Source of the DNA: SIG299 sp964544055
Lineage (GTDB): Bacteria > Bacillota > Clostridia > Lachnospirales > Lachnospiraceae
NCBI GenBank assembly: GCA_964544055.1
Contig: CAZJAA010000007.1
Coordinates: 1-64,000, forward strand
Direction of reading: 5' to 3'
Length of the DNA: 64,000 nt
Shown here: piece after piece, positions 16,828-25,376 of the stretch
Layout of the letters: every line of letters begins with the position of its first letter
How positions within the stretch are numbered: the first letter of the stretch is position 1
Program-made: the position numbers and the translations under genes
The notes under the pieces: model-generated
Seen by the model: only the letters and a program-made list of their open reading frames with translations
What the model was told of the DNA's origin: nothing
Databases searched by the model: none

Positions 16828-16942
16828 CGGAGCTTTTTTCGAAAAAAGCATCCACTGATACCACTTTACCTTAACTATACTTCAAAGCGAAAAAAAACTC
16901 TCTGCGTCCGTTGTGATTTATTTCTCTTTTTTTGCTAAATTT

Positions 16943-19900
16943 TTAGGAAAAGAAAAACCACTCAAAATCAAAAGCACTTCCCGGCAAAAACACAAACGAT
17001 ATTTTTGCTTTTCCGGATTTTGGCTGCACCGTAAAGGTCTGCTCCGAAGCAGTCTCAGTATAAGCAAATTCCAGAGATTCCTGCTCTTTTCGTCCGTCCT
17101 CCCACTCTGTCAGCAGGCGGATGTTGTTTGCTTCGTGCGGAGTTTTTCCGCAAATCACAATGGTTTTCACCTGATTTTCCCCAAAATCCATGCCGTCAAA
17201 CACCAATGTTACATTATTTCCAATGCCGGTAATTGCCGTTTCGTGTTTTTGATAGGAATCGCCATAGATGCTGTCTGCTTCTGCGGCAAAAAGCTTTGCC
17301 AGTGCCTTTTCCTGCTTTGCAAATTGAAATCCCTTCATATGGATTTTACAATCCAACTCCACAGCAAAGGTCGTAATGCCGCACAACCGCTTTTCTAATT
17401 TGAACGTGTCCGGAATATAAGTGTTCCACACGCTTGGCAGGGTATAATCCTTTCTGCCGATGATTTTGCTTCCCTCTGCATGAGGAATGCCTTCCCAGAA
17501 CGTAAACGGTGTTGCGCCTCCAAAGGAAAAGACCGGAATTTCCACTTCATCCGAACCGAACGTGCCAAAGTCCAGATTCTCATATGCCACCCAGCTGATT
17601 CCGTCGCGCTGCGTGGAAATACCGCGTTCATTACCGTTTCCGATTTGTCCTCCGGTTTGGGAAAACAGGGAGGCAGACAGAAATTCATATGGATTTAAGT
17701 TTCGCACACCAAGCCCTTCTGCACGGTATTCCAGCACAGAAATCAGGTCATATGCTTTTTTTCCGTTTTTGCACATACAGCGCACACGGAAATTACCATC
17801 ACCCTTTACTTCGATTACTGCTTCTTTCGGGTTTTCTGCAGCCTGACGTATGGAAGCAAACGTGGAATCCACACCGGCATCATCCGTTGCTCGGAAGACA
17901 AGCTCCTGTGCATCCGCATTTTCTGGATAAATCACGGCTTTGACTTTGGTTGTGGTCTGCTGTTCATTCAACACTACCGGTCCCTGTGGAACCAGTTCAA
18001 TTTTCCGGATTGGAATTTTTATTTTTTCCGGCTCGTTGTCTCGCAGACGGTAATTATTTTGAAGAGCACTTGCCATCAAGAGAAGCGATTCCTGTTGCAA
18101 AGGCTTTGCGTTCAGAATAAGCATTTCCGGCCTTAATCCCTCCGAGGTCACACAAACCTTAATTTCTCCCGGCATACCGTTACTTCGCACCACGGCAAGC
18201 AGCTTTCCGCTAAACAGCCGTTTGGAATTGGTCTGGTACTGGTCGGTGTCCGTGCTGTCACCGTTGTCAAGGCCGGCAAGCAGTCCCGCACCGCTTACCT
18301 GTACACGAACCCTGTTGTTGGCATTTTCCACCGGATTTCCATTCGCATCCTGCATGGTGACTGTTACAAAAACAAGTTCCTCATCCTCCGCAAAAATTGC
18401 GGTTCGGTCTGCCTCAAGACAGATTTTTGCCGCATCTCCAAAGGATTTTCTGCTATCCATGGCAATCACTGTTCCGGCCTCATCATAAGCAACCGCATTA
18501 AGTACTCCTGGTACATATGGTAGCTTCCAGTCGCCGGTCAGCTTTTTTCCGTTTTCATGGTCGAGCGTTACCCTGCCCTGTGAAATTCCGTTTAAAAACA
18601 GCTCTATTTCCGGAGCGTTGCTTACAACACGCACATCAATAAGCTGTCCCGGATTAAAGTCCCAATATGGAAAAATATGAAGCACAGGCTTTTTACGATA
18701 GTCGTTCCAGCCCGCCTGATACATATAAAAAGCATCCTTTTTAAAGCAAGCTGTATCTGCCTGCCCAAAATAGGAATTTCTGCCGTGATACGGTGTCGGT
18801 TCACCTAAATAATCAATGCCGGACCACAAAAACTGTCCCAGGGAATATTCCGTATCCCGCTCGCCAAAAATACACGTTTCCACGCTTTTCGCACCCCAGC
18901 TTGTGATGCTGTTTCCAAGGCTTGAGCACTGTTCATCATCATCTGCCAGAATTTCCTTTTGCAGCGGAAAATGATAAATTCCACGGCTTTGCACAATAGA
19001 AGAAGTCTCGCTGCCGTAAATCATCCAGTCCGGATGCTTTTTGTGATGCTCTCCATATAATTTTTCTGCGTAATTGTAGCCGGTCAGCTTAATAATATCT
19101 GCGCACTTCTGGGTATTTTCCCACGGCATAAAATTACTGCCAAAGGTTGCCGGTGCATTCTGCTTCGGATCATGCTCTGCCACAAGCTTCATCAGCCACC
19201 GCAGCGTTTCCTGACCACGCTCATCCGCATGAGTATCATAAATTTCGTTGCCTATCGACCACATAAGCACACTCGGATGATTGCGATCCCGGCGAATCCA
19301 GTTTGCGACATCACGCTCTGCCCATTCTTCAAAAAAGCGTGCATAATCATACGGATTTTTCGGTTTTTTCCAGCAGTCAAAGCTTTCCGAAAGAACGAGT
19401 ATTCCCATTTCATCTGCCAGCTCCATCAACTCTGCCGCAGGCATATTATGTGCCGTACGAATGGCATTCGCACCCATTTCCTGCATCAGTCCGAGCTGAC
19501 GGCGCAATGCACATTTATTGACCGCACTGCCAAGGCAGCCCAAATCGTGATGCAGGCAGACACCATTCAGTTTAATATGTTCTCCGTTTAAGAAAAATCC
19601 CTTTTCCGTCGTAAACAGCAAGGTACGATAACCGTAGGAAATCACTTCTTCATCCAACAATGTTTCATCCGTATCCGTGGAAGCCGAAGCAGCCCCAGTT
19701 TGTAGTTTGGTTGTCTGCACATTCCGGTTATTTCCGGCATACCAGAGTCTTGCCCTTAGTTTATATAAATAAGGTTCGTTTAGCGACCACTCGTTTGCCT
19801 TCCGTACAAACAACACGGCTTCCGGTGCCTTTGCAGACACGCTTGTTTCTGCCACCAGTTTCTTTTCTTTGTCATATAATTGATACGATACCTGATATGC

Positions 19901-20542
19901 TTGTGCATCTGCACCCTCCGGTAGCACAACTTCCGCACAAATTTCGGTGTCGTAGCCGTTTTCCTGTTTTTCGGTATGGATATAAATACCGTCTGCTGCG
20001 AAGTGTGCTGCTTCCCGTGTTATCAGCCACACCGGACGGTAAATGCCGGCTCCGGTATACCAGCGGGAATTTGGACACTGGTGCACCACTTTCACGAGAA
20101 TCTCATTTTTTCCTGCCTTTACAAGCTCTGTAATGTCCACTTCAAACGTGGTATAACCATACTTCCATTCGCCCGCCTTTTTGCCGTTCAAAAAAATGGT
20201 GCAATCCATGTAAACACCCTCAAAGCGCAGGAAATAAAGTGTTTTTTCGCTCTGCTTACTGGTTTCCGGTTTCTGCCCTGCTTTTCCGGACTTTACATTT
20301 TCCGGATCTGTGGATGCCAGCTTTGCCATTTCCGGCTCTGTATATTCTGGCTCCAATATAAGTAGGTGACGGTACCAGCCCACCGAATCCTCGTATAAAT
20401 TTTCTGCCTGTCCAATCATCCAGTCGTGCGGAAGCACAACCGGAGTAAATACTGTTTCCTCAAAGGAATCGGGAATCACCCCATTGCAAATCGGCAGTTT
20501 CTGAAACTCCCATCCATATTTTAGTAATTGCTTCTCTTTCAT
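16943..20542 (-). CDS. GH2 family glycoside hydrolase (beta-galactosidase/glucuronidase type), multidomain
   Basis: 1,199 residues from the ATG at 20540-20542, which has GGGGGC four bases upstream; another in-frame ATG four codons earlier has none. No signal peptide. N-terminal sugar-binding fold, Ig-like domain and TIM barrel of GH2 are visible. KLNGVCLHHDLG and RTAHNMP lead to the acid Glu in LMWSIGNEIYDT (~450), and the nucleophile is in MIYGSETSS (~515). The region after ~650 matches GH2 C-terminal Ig-like domains and ends in further beta domains. Residues ~75-102 form a Lys/Ser/Glu-rich insertion (ASTDPENVKSGKAG...) absent from most relatives. Within a xylan locus it may remove galactose or another side sugar; the substrate is not certain. 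Confidence 0.85.
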   Translation of the reverse strand: MKEKQLLKYGWEFQKLPICNGVIPDSFEETVFTPVVLPHDWMIGQAENLYEDSVGWYRHLLILEPEYTEPEMAKLASTDPENVKSGKAGQKPETSKQSEKTLYFLRFEGVYMDCTIFLNGKKAGEWKYGYTTFEVDITELVKAGKNEILVKVVHQCPNSRWYTGAGIYRPVWLITREAAHFAADGIYIHTEKQENGYDTEICAEVVLPEGADAQAYQVSYQLYDKEKKLVAETSVSAKAPEAVLFVRKANEWSLNEPYLYKLRARLWYAGNNRNVQTTKLQTGAASASTDTDETLLDEEVISYGYRTLLFTTEKGFFLNGEHIKLNGVCLHHDLGCLGSAVNKCALRRQLGLMQEMGANAIRTAHNMPAAELMELADEMGILVLSESFDCWKKPKNPYDYARFFEEWAERDVANWIRRDRNHPSVLMWSIGNEIYDTHADERGQETLRWLMKLVAEHDPKQNAPATFGSNFMPWENTQKCADIIKLTGYNYAEKLYGEHHKKHPDWMIYGSETSSIVQSRGIYHFPLQKEILADDDEQCSSLGNSITSWGAKSVETCIFGERDTEYSLGQFLWSGIDYLGEPTPYHGRNSYFGQADTACFKKDAFYMYQAGWNDYRKKPVLHIFPYWDFNPGQLIDVRVVSNAPEIELFLNGISQGRVTLDHENGKKLTGDWKLPYVPGVLNAVAYDEAGTVIAMDSRKSFGDAAKICLEADRTAIFAEDEELVFVTVTMQDANGNPVENANNRVRVQVSGAGLLAGLDNGDSTDTDQYQTNSKRLFSGKLLAVVRSNGMPGEIKVCVTSEGLRPEMLILNAKPLQQESLLLMASALQNNYRLRDNEPEKIKIPIRKIELVPQGPVVLNEQQTTTKVKAVIYPENADAQELVFRATDDAGVDSTFASIRQAAENPKEAVIEVKGDGNFRVRCMCKNGKKAYDLISVLEYRAEGLGVRNLNPYEFLSASLFSQTGGQIGNGNERGISTQRDGISWVAYENLDFGTFGSDEVEIPVFSFGGATPFTFWEGIPHAEGSKIIGRKDYTLPSVWNTYIPDTFKLEKRLCGITTFAVELDCKIHMKGFQFAKQEKALAKLFAAEADSIYGDSYQKHETAITGIGNNVTLVFDGMDFGENQVKTIVICGKTPHEANNIRLLTEWEDGRKEQESLEFAYTETASEQTFTVQPKSGKAKISFVFLPGSAFDFEWFFFS

Positions 20543-20599
20543 CGTTGCCCCCATGTTCCAAGATGTCCTAGGAATGCTTCTTTCTTATACCTATTCCGA

Positions 20600-22336
20600 T
20601 TACTTCTGCGTATACCCAAATCCGAGAATGGTAAAGTTTTTCTGCTCACTTCCTGCTGCCATGCGAATTTCCACCGAATGCGTTTTCACGTTCTCTCCGT
20701 TGTGTATAATAACGGCATTGCAGTGGTTCCAACCAACTTCTAACGGGTCAATGCTTTTGGCAGCCACTCCATCCACCAGCACTTCTGCCGTGCCAAAGGA
20801 AGTGTCTCCGCTGTCTTTATAAACCAGCAGCAACTCCTTGCATTCTATGGTCATCTGAAACGGTTCCGCTGCCGTGCACTTTTCTGTGCTTCCGGCATAC
20901 ATCCAGTGGTCGGCAAATTCCGGTGTGACGTAGCTGTTGGCATCCTGTTCCACGCATTGAAGCTGTGTGTCCGTAGCTGTAAAAGAGCCCGGCTGCAACG
21001 ATATCACCGCTGCATGGTCTGCAAAATCTTCCCTGCCAAATGCCTGCAAACTGCGGTAGCGATTGCCGATAACTCCCTCGACTGTTAAGTCCACATCCTT
21101 TGCCGTTGCATCCAGCTCTGTTTCCTCTGCCAGCCGCCAGAAATTGTCCAGACAGTCTGCCATAATCCGGTGGCCGTCATTGGACGGATGATACAGGTCA
21201 TAGAAGAACTGACGCTTCGTAATAACAGGTGAATCCTCATAAAACTGCGGCGTTACTGCGTTTTTGATGCTCACCATCGGAAGGTCGTAATGATATCCCA
21301 CTTTAGATAGATTTTCCTGCAAGTTATAATCGTCCATAAACACGGAAAACAGCAGGACAACCGTCGGATTGCCCGGTCCTTCCATTGCCATCAGGGCAAG
21401 ACTTTCATAGCAGACACCATTTGTTTCATCCCCGGCATCATTTACCGCAAATTCTATAACAACCACATCCGGTGCTACCGTGCCTTTGCGCAGCACATCA
21501 TCTGCATAGCGGGTCAGACCAAGCTCTGATGAGGTTCCGCCCACACCTGCCTTCACCAGATGTACATTGCTGCCGTCCCCCTTGCCAAACCGCTTTTTAA
21601 AGGCTTCGAAAGAACGGTATGCATAACTGTTCGTTGCAATCGGCTTAGCTCCGGCTCCCTGCGTAATGGAACCACCGATATATGCCACGATTACTTCTTC
21701 TCCTGCTTTTGCCTTTGCAATCGCTTTTTTCATACGATATAAATTGCCGGTCTGCATGCAGGAACGTTCTATCATCCTCTGATAGGCTTCCGACGCAAAT
21801 TCTACCGGTGGATCCGGAATCAGTTCCGGCACCTCGTAGCCATCATTCAAATAATAGGCTATAGTTACTTTTCCTGTAAAATAGGCAGGAAAAGTAAAGT
21901 TAAATGCGGCCAGCACCGTTTCTTCTCGCACTGCCGGAAAATCTTCCACCGTCATCAGCGTTTCCCTGCCGTCACATACGGTCTGCGTAACATAGCGCGT
22001 TCCGTTATATCCCAATGGAGTTCTGCACTGCTGAGCAAATTCCATACACATGGTTCTGTCTTCTTCTTTGTCTGCCTTGACAGAAACACCGATACTGTGC
22101 ACGATGTTCCGGAAGCCGGCGCAGGCCTGTAACTGCTCTGCCAGCGTTTTATCCAAATCCGGCAAAAGATTTGTAACCTTTGCCGCCACTCTTCCCTCTA
22201 AAAAATTAATATCAGAAAATCCACCCTGCGCATCCGGCTTTCCTTCTACAGCATCATCTAACATAATGTAAATGACCGAACGCTTTTTCGTCGGATCCTT
22301 TGGAGCCTTTGGTCCTCTTTTTGTACTTTCATTCAT
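20600..22336 (-). CDS. SGNH/GDSL hydrolase, probable acetyl-xylan esterase
   Basis: 578 residues, start supported by GGAGACAACC. No signal peptide. An N-terminal beta-rich region (~1-190) precedes an SGNH core. Block I is AYIGGSITQGAG (nucleophile Ser ~221), block II KAGVGGTSSELG, block III VVIEFAVNDAGD, and block V FYDLYHPSNDGHR with the Asp/His pair. About 160 residues of another beta domain follow. Deacetylation of imported xylo-oligosaccharides is the natural role next to GH10, GH3 and GH67; the acyl group is inferred from context only. A TATAGT (22422-22427, minus) ~85 bases upstream is a possible -10, so this may head the xylan transcript. Confidence 0.82.
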   Translation of the reverse strand: MNESTKRGPKAPKDPTKKRSVIYIMLDDAVEGKPDAQGGFSDINFLEGRVAAKVTNLLPDLDKTLAEQLQACAGFRNIVHSIGVSVKADKEEDRTMCMEFAQQCRTPLGYNGTRYVTQTVCDGRETLMTVEDFPAVREETVLAAFNFTFPAYFTGKVTIAYYLNDGYEVPELIPDPPVEFASEAYQRMIERSCMQTGNLYRMKKAIAKAKAGEEVIVAYIGGSITQGAGAKPIATNSYAYRSFEAFKKRFGKGDGSNVHLVKAGVGGTSSELGLTRYADDVLRKGTVAPDVVVIEFAVNDAGDETNGVCYESLALMAMEGPGNPTVVLLFSVFMDDYNLQENLSKVGYHYDLPMVSIKNAVTPQFYEDSPVITKRQFFYDLYHPSNDGHRIMADCLDNFWRLAEETELDATAKDVDLTVEGVIGNRYRSLQAFGREDFADHAAVISLQPGSFTATDTQLQCVEQDANSYVTPEFADHWMYAGSTEKCTAAEPFQMTIECKELLLVYKDSGDTSFGTAEVLVDGVAAKSIDPLEVGWNHCNAVIIHNGENVKTHSVEIRMAAGSEQKNFTILGFGYTQK

Positions 22337-22421
22337 GTTGGTTGTCTCCTCTCCGCAAAGGGTTCTAGGTCTGCATTCTGCCCATCTGCGTACCGCTTTT
22401 TTTAATCAAAGCTTCTGTTTT

Positions 22422-22427
22422 ACTATA
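22422..22427 (-). promoter_or_regulatory. Possible -10 for the SGNH-led xylan transcript
   Basis: TATAGT in the 171-base gap between the LtaS-like gene and the SGNH gene, without a recognisable -35. CCTAACGG (22450-22457) nearby recurs at 24722-24729 upstream of the LtaS-like gene, a possible shared site. Confidence 0.3.
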
Positions 22428-22507
22428 CCAACATCCCTTTTAAAGTACTACCTAACGGTTGCGTTTTTTTTGTGGTTTTTTGCTTTTCATACAGGCTGTT
22501 ACACTCC

Positions 22508-24691
22508 TTAAAAATCTTCCAGCAGATATTTCACCGTCTCCGTTTCGCTTAAGACAATATCATCCGCTCCCTGCTGACGCACAACAATTTCGTACTCTCC
22601 ATTCTCACTTTTTGGAAACTCCGTTGCTGCCAGCAACCGCTCATTTAAAAATATGGTTTCCACCTGTTTTCCATTAATCACAATTTTGCTCCATTCCGTA
22701 AAATTCTGTCCGGAAATATAAAGCAGGGGCTCTTTCTCCACAAGCATGGACTTTTTCAGATACACATCCTGAATACGAATCTGTTCAATACCCATAAGCA
22801 GTTCCGTTGGTTCATACGGATTTATACCGTTAAAAATTTCCTGCTCACCATACAGCATATCGTACATCAACAGTTGCTGGTTTTCCAGATAATCCTCCGC
22901 ATCATAACGATATGCGTGATACTGCGGCATAATGCCCTCTTCAATGCCAAGCAACTGGAATACATGGGAAGAAAGCTGATACGCCTCTACATCTTTGTCT
23001 TCCGCTTCCAGAGCGAAATTGCTCCAGATAACATATTCCGTCTGAAACGCATTTTTATTCTTCAGCAGTTCATCCGAAAGCCCCAGACTCGGAAGATGGT
23101 CGCCATAAAGCACCAGCACAATCTCTTCCTGGCAGGCACTTAAATTGAGCACCAGTTCATTCAAAAAACTGTCCATTTCATTTAACTGGTGCACATAGTA
23201 AAGATACTGGTAATAATAGTCATCCAGTTCCTCCGGAAGGCGGATATCCAATTTGTTTTCCGCAAGCAGCGGTTCCTCCGGATAAGCTCCGTGTCCCTGA
23301 ACAGAAATGGCATAAATAAAATCTCGTTCTTTTGTCCGAGACAGCACTTTCATAATCTGTCCAGTCAAAATCCGGTCTTTTGTCCAGCCAAGCTCGGTTT
23401 TCTCCACTCTTGTCATATATTCGAGAGAAACAAAGCGGTCAAAACCAAGATTGGAGAACACTTCATTCCTGCCGTAAAACGTGCCATCATTGTTATGGAT
23501 GGCAGTTGCCGAAAGCCCGCACTTTTTCAACAGATATGCCACACTTTCACAGGTTGTGTTCTTCAGCACCGTTTTATAAGGATATTCGCCCGGTCCAAAC
23601 AGGTCAAGGTTCATGCCGGTCAGACATTCAAATTCCGTATTGGCAGTCCCTGCTCCAATGGACGGCACGCTCAAAAAACCGCTCGGATAGTTTTCCCGTA
23701 AAGAAGTAAAAAATGGCACCGGATCCTCGGTACAGGAAAAATTTTCAATATATTTTACATCAAAGAACGACTCCAGCTGTAAAAAGATAATGTTTGGACG
23801 GTCGTCTTTGTTTTCCTTTGTTGTTCCTTCTATTTCTTCTGTTCCGGTATTTTCTTTTGTTTCATCCTCCAAAGCCGCAGATGGACTTGCTGTTTCGGAA
23901 AGCTTGTTTCCGGAAGGTGGCACCACTGCTTCTGTTTCAGAAACAGACGGTGTCGGAAACTCCTTAATCAGCTCCCTGCCTTCCTCTTTCTCAAATTTAT
24001 CCAGAAAATCTGCCATGGCTTCCTCGGAATAGTCCTCCGGCTTTTCCACGCCGGTATTAAACACGCTGTTCATAAAGCAATAAGGCAGACCGTTATCGTG
24101 AAATGCCTGTGCCAGATTGCCAAAATTCCGGTCAAGCAGTCCGGTCATCCGTCCAAAATCGGCAAGAAGGAAACAAAGCATGATAAGAAAACCGCTGAAT
24201 ACGATTCCCGCCTTCCATCCGACCGGACGATTTACTTTAGGTGCCCTGCGAAACAGAACAACAACAAGCAGGACTGCCAGAAGAATTCCGACAAGTATCA
24301 GTGCCACACCACCCCAGGACAAATAGCGGTGCGCAATGGTAAATGCATCTTTGATAAGCACCAGATCCACCGCCGTAAACGGTGTCGTACGGAAAGATAA
24401 CAAAACAGCATCCGTCACACCAACCGCCGTCCATAAAAGAAGAATAGCAGTCAAGACAAAAATCCGTCTTTGAACCAGCAGACAGACCGACGCCATTGCT
24501 GCGATAATTAAAATATTAAATAAAAACACCAACGGCTCTTTCAGGAAAAACATTCCTGTGTCCAGAAGCGATTTTCTGGAACAGACCTCTATCACAACAT
24601 AGCAGACCGCCGACGGAAGATAACACCACAAAAAAAATGTTTTCCACAAAACACGCCAGTTCCTTAAGAATATATTCCAAAGTTCTTTCAT
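22508..24691 (-). CDS. LtaS-type phosphoglycerol transferase with an extra C-terminal beta domain
   Basis: 727 residues. Five membrane segments in the first ~190 residues, a Ser/Thr/Glu-rich linker (~235-290), then an extracellular sulfatase-fold domain (~295-620). Metal and catalytic motifs are visible: PNIIFLQLESFFD, then the nucleophile Thr in IGAGTANTEFECLTG, AIHNNDGTFYGRNE, and VLYGDHLPSLG. The family moves glycerol-phosphate from phosphatidylglycerol to lipoteichoic acid or related polymers. The last ~90 residues form a separate Ig/IPT-like module (LLYISGQNFTEWSKIVING) unusual for LtaS. Start uses AAGGA ten bases upstream. The gap to the SGNH gene is 171 bases, so co-transcription is possible but not required. 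Confidence 0.85.
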   Translation of the reverse strand: MKELWNIFLRNWRVLWKTFFLWCYLPSAVCYVVIEVCSRKSLLDTGMFFLKEPLVFLFNILIIAAMASVCLLVQRRIFVLTAILLLWTAVGVTDAVLLSFRTTPFTAVDLVLIKDAFTIAHRYLSWGGVALILVGILLAVLLVVVLFRRAPKVNRPVGWKAGIVFSGFLIMLCFLLADFGRMTGLLDRNFGNLAQAFHDNGLPYCFMNSVFNTGVEKPEDYSEEAMADFLDKFEKEEGRELIKEFPTPSVSETEAVVPPSGNKLSETASPSAALEDETKENTGTEEIEGTTKENKDDRPNIIFLQLESFFDVKYIENFSCTEDPVPFFTSLRENYPSGFLSVPSIGAGTANTEFECLTGMNLDLFGPGEYPYKTVLKNTTCESVAYLLKKCGLSATAIHNNDGTFYGRNEVFSNLGFDRFVSLEYMTRVEKTELGWTKDRILTGQIMKVLSRTKERDFIYAISVQGHGAYPEEPLLAENKLDIRLPEELDDYYYQYLYYVHQLNEMDSFLNELVLNLSACQEEIVLVLYGDHLPSLGLSDELLKNKNAFQTEYVIWSNFALEAEDKDVEAYQLSSHVFQLLGIEEGIMPQYHAYRYDAEDYLENQQLLMYDMLYGEQEIFNGINPYEPTELLMGIEQIRIQDVYLKKSMLVEKEPLLYISGQNFTEWSKIVINGKQVETIFLNERLLAATEFPKSENGEYEIVVRQQGADDIVLSETETVKYLLEDF

Positions 24692-24915
24692 ATACTTTAA
24701 ATCCTTTCTTGTAACAGACTGCCTAACGGAAGCATATCTGTTTTCTTATCCTTTCTGTCATTTAGCCAGTTTTCCCACGTTTTTCTAATTCTGCAAAAAA
24801 AATAGGAATGCCGGAGACTTTGGTAAGTATTTTAAACGTATTATTATCAAAAATCAATCAATGCGTCACATTTTTCAAAAAAAATATAAGCCATTCTGTT
24901 TTTTCAAAAAAAGCA

Positions 24916-24944
24916 TTGACAGGAAAAAAATAATGTGTTAGACT
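24916..24944 (+). promoter_or_regulatory. Promoter of the metal-export operon
   Basis: TTGACA (24916-24921), 17-base spacer, TAGACT (24939-24944). It is the only good promoter in the 334-base gap between the LtaS-like and HMA genes; the rest of the gap is AT-rich without ORFs. Confidence 0.7.
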
Positions 24945-24953
24945 CAGTTTAAC

Positions 24954-24981
24954 AATTAAACAATGTTTTAATCGTTTAATT
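24954..24981. promoter_or_regulatory. Candidate ArsR/SmtB-type operator
   Basis: AATTAAAC (24954-24961) and GTTTAATT (24974-24981) form a perfect inverted repeat with a 12-base centre, at and just after the expected transcription start. Spacing and AT-richness fit CadC/SmtB-family operators, and the operon encodes such a regulator (27453-27884). Confidence 0.6.
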
Positions 24982-25025
24982 CAAAATTTTATCAGGAGCC
25001 CTGCTGCTCCAGAATGGAGAATCTC

Positions 25026-25247
25026 ATGAAAAAAACATACCTTGTGGAAGACCTTTGCTGCGCTAACTGCGCCAATAAAATTGAAACCGAAATTAAAGCA
25101 CTGCCGGGAGTTACTTCAGCCAGCTTAAATTTCATTGCACAGAAGCTGTTTGTTGAATTTGAAGAAAGCATTGCCAATACCATCACGGCATCCGTTGTTA
25201 AAATTGCGAAAAAAATCGAGCCGGATGTTTCCGTAGAAGAAGCATAA
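25026..25247 (+). CDS. Free-standing HMA metal-binding protein
   Basis: 73 residues from the ATG at 25026, with GGAGAATCTC upstream; an ATG four codons earlier is too early for that site. A single ferredoxin-like heavy-metal-associated domain. The binding loop is DLCCANCANK (a CxxC preceded by another Cys), followed by IETEIKALPGVTSASLNF. Such domains pass Zn, Cd, Pb or Cu to P1B ATPases, where they are usually fused at the N-terminus; here the ATPase 130 bases downstream lacks one, so the two probably work as a pair. The CCANC loop is closer to Cd/Zn-type than Cu-type domains. Confidence 0.85.
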   Translation: MKKTYLVEDLCCANCANKIETEIKALPGVTSASLNFIAQKLFVEFEESIANTITASVVKIAKKIEPDVSVEEA

Positions 25248-25327
25248 CAAACCGCTCAGAAGTAAGACCTGCTGCGTCATCAGAAACTGACTGCGCAGAT
25301 TTGATGTTATGTTTTTAAAGAAGAACG

Positions 25328-25353
25328 GGGAATGTGCCTTACGGTGCATTCCC
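25328..25353. repeat. Hairpin before the ATPase gene
   Basis: GGGAATG (25328-25334) pairs with CATTCCC (25347-25353), 24 bases before the ATPase start. There is no T run, so it may modulate rather than end transcription between HMA and ATPase. A similar GGAATGTG...CACATTCC hairpin sits between dapA and dapB. Confidence 0.5.
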
Positions 25354-25376
25354 TGCTCTCGGAATGGAGAATAATT

